From: DALYJJ01 sp033763935 | GTDB taxonomy: Bacteria > Acidobacteriota > Terriglobia > Bryobacterales > Bryobacteraceae | Assembly: GCA_033763935.1 (NCBI GenBank) | Contig: JANRJO010000077.1 | Span: forward strand, 62,001-126,000 | Reading direction: 5' to 3' | Length of the DNA stretch: 64,000 nt | In this document: one piece after another, positions 7,356-15,022 of the stretch | Layout: every line of letters starts with the position of its first letter | Numbering within the stretch: the stretch's first letter is position 1 | Notes under the pieces: generated by a model | What the model was told of the DNA's origin: nothing | Seen by the model: the letters and a program-made list of their open reading frames with translations, nothing else | The model's database searches: none | Program-made: the position numbers and the translations under genes

Positions 7356-8066
7356 GTGCACAATGAAGACGTGAGGCTCCTGCTGATCGACGACGACACG
7401 GAACTGTGCAGCCTGCTGGCGGAGTTTCTGAGCCGGGAAGGCTTCCACATCTCGTGCGTACACGACGGCGCCCGGGGACTGGCGGAAGCGGTGCGCGAGA
7501 CGCCGGACCTGGTGGTGCTGGACGTGATGCTGCCATCGCTGGACGGTTTCGAGATCCTGCGCCGGCTGCGGGCGCAAAGCCGGGTGCCGGTGCTGATGTT
7601 GTCCGCGCGCGACGAGGACGTGGACCGCATTGTGGGCCTGGAGCTGGGGGCCGACGATTACCTGGCGAAGCCGTTCAACCCACGGGAGCTGGCGGCGCGG
7701 ATCCGTGCGATTTTGAGGCGCGCGGCTCCGCGGGAGGACGGCGACGGTCGCGGCCGGGTGGAAGTGAACGGGCTGGTGCTGGATCCGGCGACGCGGGAAG
7801 TGAGCGTGGAAGGGCGGCGGGTGGAGTTGACGACGTTCGAGTTCGACATTCTGGAGTTGCTGATGCGCTCGGCGGGACGGGTGCTATCGCGGGACGCGCT
7901 GATGGAGAGCCTGTACAACCGTAAGGCGACGCCGTTCGACCGGGCGGTGGACATGCACATCAGCCACCTGCGGAAAAAGCTGGAAGCGGCGCGGCCGGCG
8001 ATCAAGACGATTCGCGGGGTGGGCTATCAGTTCTGCCGGACGCGGGAAGAGGCCGGCGCGGAATGA
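7356..8066 (+). CDS. cpxR: CpxR-like OmpR-family response regulator
   Basis: 236 residues from GTG at 7356 (GGAG six bases upstream). The receiver domain has acidic pocket D12/D13/D14, phospho-acceptor D56 (LVVLDVMLP) and K105 (DDYLAKPF); a winged-helix OmpR/PhoB DNA-binding domain fills the C-terminal half (RVELTTFEFDILELL, IKTIRGVGYQF). The segment TPFDRAVDMHISHLRKKL is almost the same as in Escherichia coli CpxR, which makes the Cpx assignment better than generic OmpR. It overlaps the sensor gene by 4 bp. Predicted to activate the divergent periplasmic gene and its own operon through the 7316-7330 repeat. Confidence 0.88.
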   Translation: MHNEDVRLLLIDDDTELCSLLAEFLSREGFHISCVHDGARGLAEAVRETPDLVVLDVMLPSLDGFEILRRLRAQSRVPVLMLSARDEDVDRIVGLELGADDYLAKPFNPRELAARIRAILRRAAPREDGDGRGRVEVNGLVLDPATREVSVEGRRVELTTFEFDILELLMRSAGRVLSRDALMESLYNRKATPFDRAVDMHISHLRKKLEAARPAIKTIRGVGYQFCRTREEAGAE

Positions 8067-9358
8067 ACTCGCTCTTCGCTAAGATCCTGCTCTGGTTTTT
8101 GGCGGCGACACTGATTACGGCGGCGGCGGTGATCATGACCGCGGCGGTGACGTTTTCGGGGATGCAGCCGCGGCAGGCGCCGTTCGCGCTGTTGGTGACG
8201 CTGCAGATGCAGGAGGCGCGGGAGGCGTGGGAGTCGGGGGGGAGGCCGGCGTTGGAGCACCGGCTCCAGATGTTCAACCAGGTGCTGAACGCGCAGAGCG
8301 TGTTGACGGACGCCGAGGGCCGGGACCTGGTGACGGCGGAAGACCGGAGCGAGGACATTCGCGCGGCGCTCGACCGGCCACGGCTGCCCTACTTCCGGCG
8401 GGACAACCTGGTGCTGGCGCGGCAGTCGGACGACGGCCGCTACTGGTTTCTGAGCGAGATGCCGCGGCGGCGCTTTCTGGGCTGGATTCTGCACCCGCAG
8501 TTCCTGTGGATTCCGGCGGTGATGCTGCTGCTGTGCTATCTGCTGGCGCGCCACCTTACGGGGCCGGTGCTGGCGCTGCAGACGGCGGTGGATCGGTTCG
8601 GGCAGGGCGACCTGAGCGCGCGGGTGAGTTCCAAGCGGAAAGACGAGATCGGCCACCTGGCGCGCACGTTCGACCGCATGGCGGACCGCATTCAGACGCT
8701 GCTCTCGGCCGAACGGCGGCTGCTGGCGGACATATCGCACGAACTGCGGAGCCCGCTGGCGCGACTGGGCGTGGCGGTGGAACTGGCGCGGACGGCGGAA
8801 GACCGGGAGGCGTCGCTGGACCGGATCGAGAAGGAGTCGGCCCGGCTGAACGCGCTGGTGGGGGAGTTGCTGCAGGTGACGCGGGCGGAGGGAGATCCGG
8901 CGGCGCGCCGCTTCTCGGAGGTGCGGCTGCACGACCTGGTGGCGGAGATTGTGCTGGACGGCAGTCTGGAGGCACGGGCGCGAGGCGTGCAGGTGTTGCT
9001 GCGCGAGCAGCGGCAGGTGACGCTGCGGGGAGATTCGGAGCTGTTGCGGCGGGCGATCGAGAACGTGGTGCGCAATGGGATTCGATACGCGCCGGGGGGC
9101 ACGGTGGTGGAGGTATTCGTGGAAGGGCCGGCGCGGGTCCGGGTGCGGGATCACGGCCCGGGCGTTCCGGAGGAAGAACTGACGCGTATCTTCGATCCGT
9201 TCTACCGGGTGGAGGCGGACCGCAACCGGCAGGCGGGCGGCGGCGCGGGGCTGGGTCTGTCGATTGCGAAGCGGGCGGTGGAACTGCACCACGGGACGAT
9301 CGCTGCGCGCAACGCCGGACCGGGACTGGAAGTGACCATCGAGCTACCGTTGCCGTAG
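8063..9358 (+). CDS. cpxA: CpxA-like sensor histidine kinase
   Basis: 431 residues. TM1 is at ~8-30, a periplasmic domain of ~110 residues follows, TM2 at ~148-165 and a HAMP linker (GPVLALQTAVDRFGQGDLSARV). HisKA carries H226 in RRLLADISHELRSPLARL, near identical to CpxA. HATPase has the N box (ENVVRNGIRYAPGG), G1 (DHGPGVPEEE), F box (FDPFYR) and G2 (GGGAGLGLSIAKR). It perceives envelope stress and phosphorylates the overlapping CpxR. The periplasmic domain is Arg-rich and little conserved relative to enterobacterial CpxA, so the signal may differ. It ends 6 bp before a convergent methyltransferase gene. Confidence 0.88.
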   Translation: MNSLFAKILLWFLAATLITAAAVIMTAAVTFSGMQPRQAPFALLVTLQMQEAREAWESGGRPALEHRLQMFNQVLNAQSVLTDAEGRDLVTAEDRSEDIRAALDRPRLPYFRRDNLVLARQSDDGRYWFLSEMPRRRFLGWILHPQFLWIPAVMLLLCYLLARHLTGPVLALQTAVDRFGQGDLSARVSSKRKDEIGHLARTFDRMADRIQTLLSAERRLLADISHELRSPLARLGVAVELARTAEDREASLDRIEKESARLNALVGELLQVTRAEGDPAARRFSEVRLHDLVAEIVLDGSLEARARGVQVLLREQRQVTLRGDSELLRRAIENVVRNGIRYAPGGTVVEVFVEGPARVRVRDHGPGVPEEELTRIFDPFYRVEADRNRQAGGGAGLGLSIAKRAVELHHGTIAARNAGPGLEVTIELPLP

Positions 9359-9363
9359 GCCGG

Positions 9364-10017
9364 CTACTTTTCCGCGAGCCAGGCAAGGAACAGGCCGTCC
9401 GGGGGGACATCTTCCCAGTAGGAGATCTCGCGGCTCTCCACGCGGCGGCAGTGACGGCGCAGCATGCGCTCCATCTCTTCGCGGGTGAACCATCGTTCCC
9501 ATTCGGGAGTCTCGAGGCGGCCCCACTGCCCGGCGTTCTTGTCGATGACGGCGATGCGGCCGCCGGGCTTGACGACGCGGCACAGTTCGGCGACGGCCTT
9601 CTCAATCTCGACGGCATGCTCGAGCGACTCGGTAGCGTAGGCTCCGTCGAAGGCGGCGTCAGCGAAGGGGAGTTCCGTGAGCGAACCGCATAGCGGTTGT
9701 ACGCCGGGCGGAACAAAGCGCAGCATGGACTCGGCGAGGTCCATGCCGACGACGGTGACGCCTGGCCGTTCGTCCAAGAGCACGCGTGCGAATCGCGCCT
9801 TGCCGCAACCGGCATCGAGCACGCGCCGTCCGTGCAGGTCAGCGCCGAGGTGCTCGAGAACGACGCGGACATGCAGGATGCGAGGATCGATGGTGGAGGG
9901 GAAATGCTCCTCGTCGGCGGCGGAGGCCTCGAAGGAAGCGCGGATGCGGCGTCGCAGATCCGCGCTTAACTCCGGGCTCGCCGGTTTCAGACCGAGCAGG
10001 CGTGAGAACCAACGCAC
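9364..10017 (-). CDS. Class I SAM-dependent methyltransferase (UbiE/Methyltransf_11-like)
   Basis: 217 residues. Motif I is VLDAGCGKARFARVLL, the motif II region is VVGMDLAESMLRF, and motif III is LTELPFADAAFDGAYATESLEH followed by ELCRVVKPGGRIAVIDK. This is a Rossmann-fold small-molecule methyltransferase. The substrate is unknown. It lies 9 bp downstream of the phosphofructokinase gene on the same strand and is probably co-transcribed with it. Confidence 0.78.
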   Translation of the reverse strand: MRWFSRLLGLKPASPELSADLRRRIRASFEASAADEEHFPSTIDPRILHVRVVLEHLGADLHGRRVLDAGCGKARFARVLLDERPGVTVVGMDLAESMLRFVPPGVQPLCGSLTELPFADAAFDGAYATESLEHAVEIEKAVAELCRVVKPGGRIAVIDKNAGQWGRLETPEWERWFTREEMERMLRRHCRRVESREISYWEDVPPDGLFLAWLAEK

Positions 10018-10026
10018 GGCAAGCGG

Positions 10027-11208
10027 TTAGGCGTGGGTGAGGAAGATCGGCAGCCCGAGCTTCTTCGCGTAGTTCGGCCGGTAGCGCTCGGTGTTATACA
10101 TGGTGTCGACTTCCACCTTGCGGGGCCCGAGCTTGGGATCGGGGATGGGAACCATGGCGAAGCAGCCGTTGGAGATGGAGGCCATGACGCCGCTCTTGCC
10201 TTCCTGGACGGCGTCGAAGGCCATGTTTCCGAAAGTGGAGGCGACGAGTTTGTCGACGAAGTCGGGGTCGCCGGAGCGGAGGTCGTAGGTGAGGTCGCTG
10301 ACGACGGTCTCTTCCTTTGTCCGCTTCTTGATCTCCTCGCTGAGGTCCTCGCCCACGTTGGCCTTTTTGCGATGGCCGAAGGCGTCGGCTTCGCCGTAGT
10401 GTTTCACCTGGTAGCCTTCCCACTCGGCGCCCTCGGAGAGGATGACGAGCGAGTAGTTGCTGGGGTTGTTCGCTTTGTCCTTGACGAGCAGGTCGATCAT
10501 CTTGGGGAGATCGAAGCGGTACTCGGGGATGGCGCAGCGGATGGAGGTGACGTAGGCGGTGTAGAGGGCGGTGTAGCCGGCGTCGCGGCCGAAGACGCGG
10601 AAGATGCCGATGCGTTCATGGGAGCCGACGGTGGTCCGCTGGCGGTTGATGGCGTCCATGGCACGGGTGATGGCGGTGGAGAAGCCGATGCAGTACTCGG
10701 TGTTGCGGACGTCGTTGTCCATGGTTTTGGGGACGGCGACGACCTTGACGCCGAGCTTGTCGAGGGTAGCGGCGTAGCTGAGCGTATCGTCACCGCCGAT
10801 GGCGATGAGGTAGTCGATGCCGAGACCCTCGAGGTTCTTCATGACGTGCGAACTGACGTCGAAGACCTTGGAGGTGACGCCGTCCTTGGTCGTCTCGCGG
10901 GTGGGAAACGTTTGTGCCTGGAGGAACTCCGGCAGCTTTTTCATCTTGGAGGGATTGGTGCGGCTGGAGTGGAGGAAGGTACCGCCCGTACGGTCGATGG
11001 TGCGGGTGTTTTCGCGATTCAAGGGCAGCACATAACGGGCCCGGGACGCCGGGTCGTCGAGGTTGAGATGCGTGAGCGCTTCCCAACCGCGGCGGAGGCC
11101 AATGACCTCCATGTTGCATTCACTGCCGCGATACACAACACCTTTGATTACAGAATTGAGGCCGGGGACATCGCCGCCGCCGGTGAGAATACCAATACGC
11201 TTAGCCAT
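10027..11208 (-). CDS. pfkA: 6-phosphofructokinase, likely pyrophosphate-dependent
   Basis: 393 residues with the PFK-A fold: phosphate-donor loop GGGDVPGLN (~11-19), GGDD at 138-141 and PKTMDND at 160-166. Asp in GGDD and Lys in PKTxDND are the residues that distinguish PPi-dependent enzymes; ATP enzymes have GGDG and PGTxDND. The substrate site is GSHERIGIFRVFGRDAG. The enzyme makes fructose 1,6-bisphosphate in glycolysis and can run reversibly with PPi. An AGGAG precedes the ATG by ~12 bases and a TATACT -10-like hexamer lies at 11255-11250, without a good -35. Confidence 0.85.
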   Translation of the reverse strand: MAKRIGILTGGGDVPGLNSVIKGVVYRGSECNMEVIGLRRGWEALTHLNLDDPASRARYVLPLNRENTRTIDRTGGTFLHSSRTNPSKMKKLPEFLQAQTFPTRETTKDGVTSKVFDVSSHVMKNLEGLGIDYLIAIGGDDTLSYAATLDKLGVKVVAVPKTMDNDVRNTEYCIGFSTAITRAMDAINRQRTTVGSHERIGIFRVFGRDAGYTALYTAYVTSIRCAIPEYRFDLPKMIDLLVKDKANNPSNYSLVILSEGAEWEGYQVKHYGEADAFGHRKKANVGEDLSEEIKKRTKEETVVSDLTYDLRSGDPDFVDKLVASTFGNMAFDAVQEGKSGVMASISNGCFAMVPIPDPKLGPRKVEVDTMYNTERYRPNYAKKLGLPIFLTHA

Positions 11209-11303
11209 GAAAGAAAGGGCTCCTGAACTAGGATTACGAGTTCCCCACCAGTATATCTGGCGGCCCCGTGCCCCCGGACGCTATGCTGAAGGTTCGGAAA
11301 GCA

Positions 11304-12536
11304 ATGGAAAGTACCCACCGCGCGCCCTTGCACGAAGTTGTAGAAGCCGAGGGCCACCTGATCGATTCGCAGGTAATGGAGCGGATCTTCGATACGGTGG
11401 TCGAGTTCGGCGGCAAGTTCGAGGTCGAGAAGTTCTCGATCGGCCGCACGAACAGCGATCCCTCGCACCTGCGGCTGCGGGTGGAGGCGGCCGACGAGCA
11501 GCAGATGGAACTGCTGCTTGCGCAGTTGCTGACGCTCGGTTGTTCGCCGGTGGATTCGGGGGACGCGCAGTTGGAAGCGGTGGTGCGCGACCGCTGCGCT
11601 CCGGAAGATTTCTACTCGACTACGAATCACCGAACGATGGTGCGGGTGGGCGGGCAGTGGGTGACGGTAGCGAATCAGCGAATGGACGCGACGGTGGTGG
11701 TGAAGGGCAACACAGCGGTGTGCCGGCGCCTGCGAGATCTGAAGGCGGGCGACCAGGTGGTGACCGGCATGCGGGGCATTCGCGTGGTTCCCGAGTCCAA
11801 GGAGCGCGACCGGCTGGCCTTCGCCTTCATGTCGAACGGCATCTCTTCCGAGCGCCAGGTGGAGACGGCGGTCCGTCAGACGGTGCAACTGATGCAGCAT
11901 GCGCGGGAGAACGGACAGCGCATCGTGGTGGTGGCCGGCCCGGTGGTGGTGCATACGGGCGGGGTGGCGCCGCTGGCGCACCTGATCCGGAACGGCTGGG
12001 TGAGCGCGCTGCTGGCGGGCAACGCGCTTGGCGTGCACGACATTGAATCGGCGCTTCTGGGTACGTCGCTCGGCATCCGGCAGACGGACGGCCGGCAGGA
12101 AGAGCATGGGCACCGCAATCACATGCGGGCGATCAATGCGATCTACCACGCGGGAGGAATCCGGCAGGCGGTGGAATCGGGCCGGCTGACGCGCGGCGTG
12201 ATGTATGAGTGCGTGAAGGCGGAAGTTCCGTTCGTCCTGGCCGGCAGCCTGCGGGACGACGGCCCGCTGCCCGATACGATGACCGACATGAACGCCGCGC
12301 AGGACGCCTACGCGGAACATCTGCGCGGGGCCGGGCTGGTGCTGTGCCTCGGTTCGATGCTGCACTCGATTGCGGTGGGCAACATGCTTCCCAGCTGGGT
12401 GAAGATCGTATGCGTGGACATCAACCCGGCAGTGGCGACGAAAGTGAGCGACCGCGGGACGGGACAGGCGGTGGGTGTGGTGACCGACGTGGGCCTTTTC
12501 CTGGACCTTCTGTGCCGCAGCGTCGAAACGAAATAA
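11304..12536 (+). CDS. LOR/SDH-region protein (TIGR00300 family), ornithine cyclodeaminase-like
   Basis: About 410 residues. The N-terminal ~100 residues (EGHLIDSQVMERIFDTVVE, GGKFEVEKFSIGRTNSDPS) form the LOR/SDH conserved region. A middle beta domain contains CRRLRDLKAGD. The C-terminal half is Rossmann-like (VVVAGPVVVHTGGVAPLAHL, HRNHMRAINAIYHAGGI, PSWVKIVCVDINPAVATK). Archaeal members and the C-terminal part of cyanobacterial AgrE/ArgZ convert ornithine to proline with NAD; the arginine-dihydrolase domain of ArgZ is absent here. Possible starts are GTG 11268, ATG 11283 and ATG 11304; the last is preferred because it follows GGAAAG and begins just before the family domain. The queF gene starts 4 bp later. 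Confidence 0.75.
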   Translation: MESTHRAPLHEVVEAEGHLIDSQVMERIFDTVVEFGGKFEVEKFSIGRTNSDPSHLRLRVEAADEQQMELLLAQLLTLGCSPVDSGDAQLEAVVRDRCAPEDFYSTTNHRTMVRVGGQWVTVANQRMDATVVVKGNTAVCRRLRDLKAGDQVVTGMRGIRVVPESKERDRLAFAFMSNGISSERQVETAVRQTVQLMQHARENGQRIVVVAGPVVVHTGGVAPLAHLIRNGWVSALLAGNALGVHDIESALLGTSLGIRQTDGRQEEHGHRNHMRAINAIYHAGGIRQAVESGRLTRGVMYECVKAEVPFVLAGSLRDDGPLPDTMTDMNAAQDAYAEHLRGAGLVLCLGSMLHSIAVGNMLPSWVKIVCVDINPAVATKVSDRGTGQAVGVVTDVGLFLDLLCRSVETK

Positions 12537-12540
12537 CTAT

Positions 12541-12942
12541 ATGCCCAAGAAGGAATACACCGACGAGCACGCCAGTGCCGGTGTGAATGCACCACTGCCC
12601 GAGATCGAGACCTGGCCGAACCAGTACCGGGAGCCGTACGAGATCGAGATCGAGATTCCCGAGTTCACCTCCGTGTGCCCGCGCACAGGCCTGCCCGACC
12701 ACGGAACGATCACGATCCGGTATGTTCCGGACCGCCTGTGCCTGGAGCTGAAGTCCCTCAAGATGTACATGCTGGAATACCGGAACCTGGGCATCTTTCA
12801 GGAGAACGCCGTCAACCGGTTTCTGCGGGACATCGTGAAGGCGACGAAGCCGGTATCGGCGGTGGTGACCGGAGAATTCACCCCGCGCGGAGGCGTGTAT
12901 TCCAAAGTGACGGCCTCCTGGAGCCGCAAGCGTGGCCGCTGA
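12541..12942 (+). CDS. queF: NADPH-dependent 7-cyano-7-deazaguanine reductase (preQ1 synthase, short form)
   Basis: 133 residues, the unimodular YkvM type. The catalytic Cys46 is in EFTSVCPRTGLPDHG with Asp53, and the QueF motif is ELKSLKMYMLEYRN (E69, K71, K74). It reduces preQ0 to preQ1 in queuosine synthesis for tRNA wobble G34. No queC, queD, queE or tgt is in the window. It overlaps the next gene by 11 bp. Confidence 0.95.
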   Translation: MPKKEYTDEHASAGVNAPLPEIETWPNQYREPYEIEIEIPEFTSVCPRTGLPDHGTITIRYVPDRLCLELKSLKMYMLEYRNLGIFQENAVNRFLRDIVKATKPVSAVVTGEFTPRGGVYSKVTASWSRKRGR

Positions 12943-14410
12943 GGACAACGACCTCAAGACGGTCGAACTGACGGCGATCATTCGAGAGATCCAGGACCGC
13001 GTGCGGGCGCGCTTTCCGTTGGGGGAGGCGGCGGGGATTCCGCTGCCGGACCTGATGCCGGTGGTACACGCGCGCGATGCGGCGCTGGGGAAGGTAGCGG
13101 CGATCGGGAGCGTGAATCCGCGGCGGGGCGGTGCGGTGAACGCATCGATTCAGGCGGTGAAGCGGCTGGTGTCGCGCTCGCTGCGCTGGTTCGTACGCGA
13201 GCAGGTGGAGTTCAACCGGGCGTCCGTGCTCTGTGTGGAGGCGCTACTGGAGGCGCTGAACGAGACCAAGCGGGCGCTGGCTGCCGCCGCCGCGGAGAAT
13301 GGCCGCCTGCGCGAGGAGATGCAGGCGGCGCTCGACCAGCAATCGCGGCACGTGGACCAGGCGATCGCGGCAGTGCGGGAAGAGACGTCGGCGGTGAAGG
13401 AAGAAGCGGTCCACCTGCAGGACATTCGCAAGCACTGGGCGGAGTGGCGGCCGGAGTGGGAGCGCAAACTCTCCGTAAACGAGATGCAGTTCCTGCGGAG
13501 CGTGGCTGATTTGCAGACGGGCTTCTCCCACCGGGCGGGCTTGATGGAAGCGAACCTACGCGAGCAGATGCGCGCGCAGCACAGCGACTTCCACGGCGCG
13601 CTGGACCGGTACGGCCTGGAGATCCAGAAGCGTTTGTGGGAGGACCTGGCCAAGGTACGAACGGAATTCGACCGGCTGATCCACGACGAGTTGCGGCTGC
13701 TTCGCCTGCGCGCAGCGGCGGGCGTGCCGCCGCCCGCGGCTCCGTCGTACTCCGCGCCAGCCTCGGCCGGAGTCCCGGATATCGACTGGCTTCACTTCGC
13801 GCGGCGCTTCCGCGGCACGGAGGAACACGTGCGCAGCGGCCAGCAGCGCTACGTGCCGGTATTCCAATCGCGCCGGCATGTACTCGATATCGGCTGCGGC
13901 CGCGGCGAGTTCCTGGAAGTGATGCGCGAGACCGGCGTGCCCGCGCGGGGCATCGACCTCAGCGAAGAGTCCGTGGTGTTGTGCCGCGGCAAGGGCCTGG
14001 CCGCCGAGGTGGCGGATCTATTCGACTACCTCAGCCAGCTTCCCGACGCAGGTCTCGACGGGATCTTCTGCTCGCAGGTCGTCGAGCACCTGCCGCCCGA
14101 GGCGCTGCCGCGGTTTCTGGTGCTGGCGGGGCGGAAGCTGGAGCGAAACGGCGTGATCGCTCTAGAGACGCCCAACCCCGAGTGCCTCGCCATCTTCGCG
14201 ACGCACTTCTACATCGACCCCACGCATCAGCGACCGGTTCCCGCCGCGCTGCTGAGCTTCTACCTGGAGGAGGCCGGCTTCGGGGGCATCCGGGTGGAGC
14301 GTCTATCGCCGGCCATCGATTCCATGCCTGCTTTGGCTGAGCTTCCGGCGTCGGTTCGCGAGACGTTCTTCGGCGGGCTTGATTACTCAATCATGGCGAC
14401 ACGCCTGTAG
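12932..14410 (+). CDS. Coiled-coil SAM methyltransferase (WbdD-like, glycan-modifying)
   Basis: 492 residues from GTG 12932 (GGAG ~11 bases upstream, inside queF). Residues ~75-260 are long amphipathic Ala/Glu/Arg-rich helices, probably a coiled coil; a Pro/Ala linker (~265-285) leads into a class I methyltransferase with motif I HVLDIGCGRGEFLEVMRE, motif II ARGIDLSEESV and post-motif GIFCSQVVEHLPP. ETPNPECLAIFATHFYIDP is typical of the O-antigen/capsule methyltransferases that sit beside glycosyltransferases. WbdD uses such a coiled coil as a ruler in O-antigen chain termination; that role here is inference, supported by the glycosyltransferase at 14985-17717. Confidence 0.72.
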   Translation: MAAEDNDLKTVELTAIIREIQDRVRARFPLGEAAGIPLPDLMPVVHARDAALGKVAAIGSVNPRRGGAVNASIQAVKRLVSRSLRWFVREQVEFNRASVLCVEALLEALNETKRALAAAAAENGRLREEMQAALDQQSRHVDQAIAAVREETSAVKEEAVHLQDIRKHWAEWRPEWERKLSVNEMQFLRSVADLQTGFSHRAGLMEANLREQMRAQHSDFHGALDRYGLEIQKRLWEDLAKVRTEFDRLIHDELRLLRLRAAAGVPPPAAPSYSAPASAGVPDIDWLHFARRFRGTEEHVRSGQQRYVPVFQSRRHVLDIGCGRGEFLEVMRETGVPARGIDLSEESVVLCRGKGLAAEVADLFDYLSQLPDAGLDGIFCSQVVEHLPPEALPRFLVLAGRKLERNGVIALETPNPECLAIFATHFYIDPTHQRPVPAALLSFYLEEAGFGGIRVERLSPAIDSMPALAELPASVRETFFGGLDYSIMATRL

Positions 14411-14458
14411 GAAACAAGGCCGCGGCGCGACGAATCCCACGGGGCAAGGGAGGGTTGC

Positions 14459-15022
14459 ATGGTACGCAAATCTCTATTCGCCTTCACGGCGCTGGCAGTA
14501 GCGGCTATCGCGCAGACACCGCAGACGCCGCAGACAACGCAGCAGCCGAGGCAACAACAACAGACACAACCGCAGCAGCGGGAGACGGGCTCGCAGCAGC
14601 GGCCGGCCACGGGGGTGGAGGGCAGCCAGGCGGGTCGCACGGACGCGACGACCGGGACGCAGAGCGGCAGCCGCTCGGGGATGACGGGGAGCCAGGCGGG
14701 CAGCGCCGATTGCCAGCAGATGATGACGCGCTGGAACACGGTGATGGCCGATCTTCGTGCGGCGGACCAGCGGCTGGAGCAGCGGGTTGCGGCGATGAAC
14801 GCGGCGACGGGCACCGACCGCACGGACGCGATGGCGGCGCTGCTGACGGAACTGGCTACGCAGCATCGCACAGCCATTCGGCAGATGAACGAGATCCATA
14901 CGGCGGCGTTCAACCACATGCGAACGACCTCGTCCGGGAGCGCCGGCGGCACAATGACGGCGGGAGCCGGGGGGTGTCCGGCGTTTACGACGTTGGACCA
15001 GGGCGGGCAGGTGGGGCAGTAG
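14459..15022 (+). CDS. Secreted Gln/Thr-rich protein of unknown function
   Basis: 187 residues with a strong AGGGAGGG Shine-Dalgarno. A short signal (MVRKSLFAFTALAVAAIA) is followed by a low-complexity Q/T/P tract (residues ~18-80), a helical region with one Cys (SADCQQMMTRWNTVMADL to ~150) and a Gly/Ser tail with a second Cys (GGCPAFTTLDQGG). No family is recognised. The 3' end overlaps the end of the convergent glycosyltransferase gene by 38 bp. Confidence 0.65.
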   Translation: MVRKSLFAFTALAVAAIAQTPQTPQTTQQPRQQQQTQPQQRETGSQQRPATGVEGSQAGRTDATTGTQSGSRSGMTGSQAGSADCQQMMTRWNTVMADLRAADQRLEQRVAAMNAATGTDRTDAMAALLTELATQHRTAIRQMNEIHTAAFNHMRTTSSGSAGGTMTAGAGGCPAFTTLDQGGQVGQ

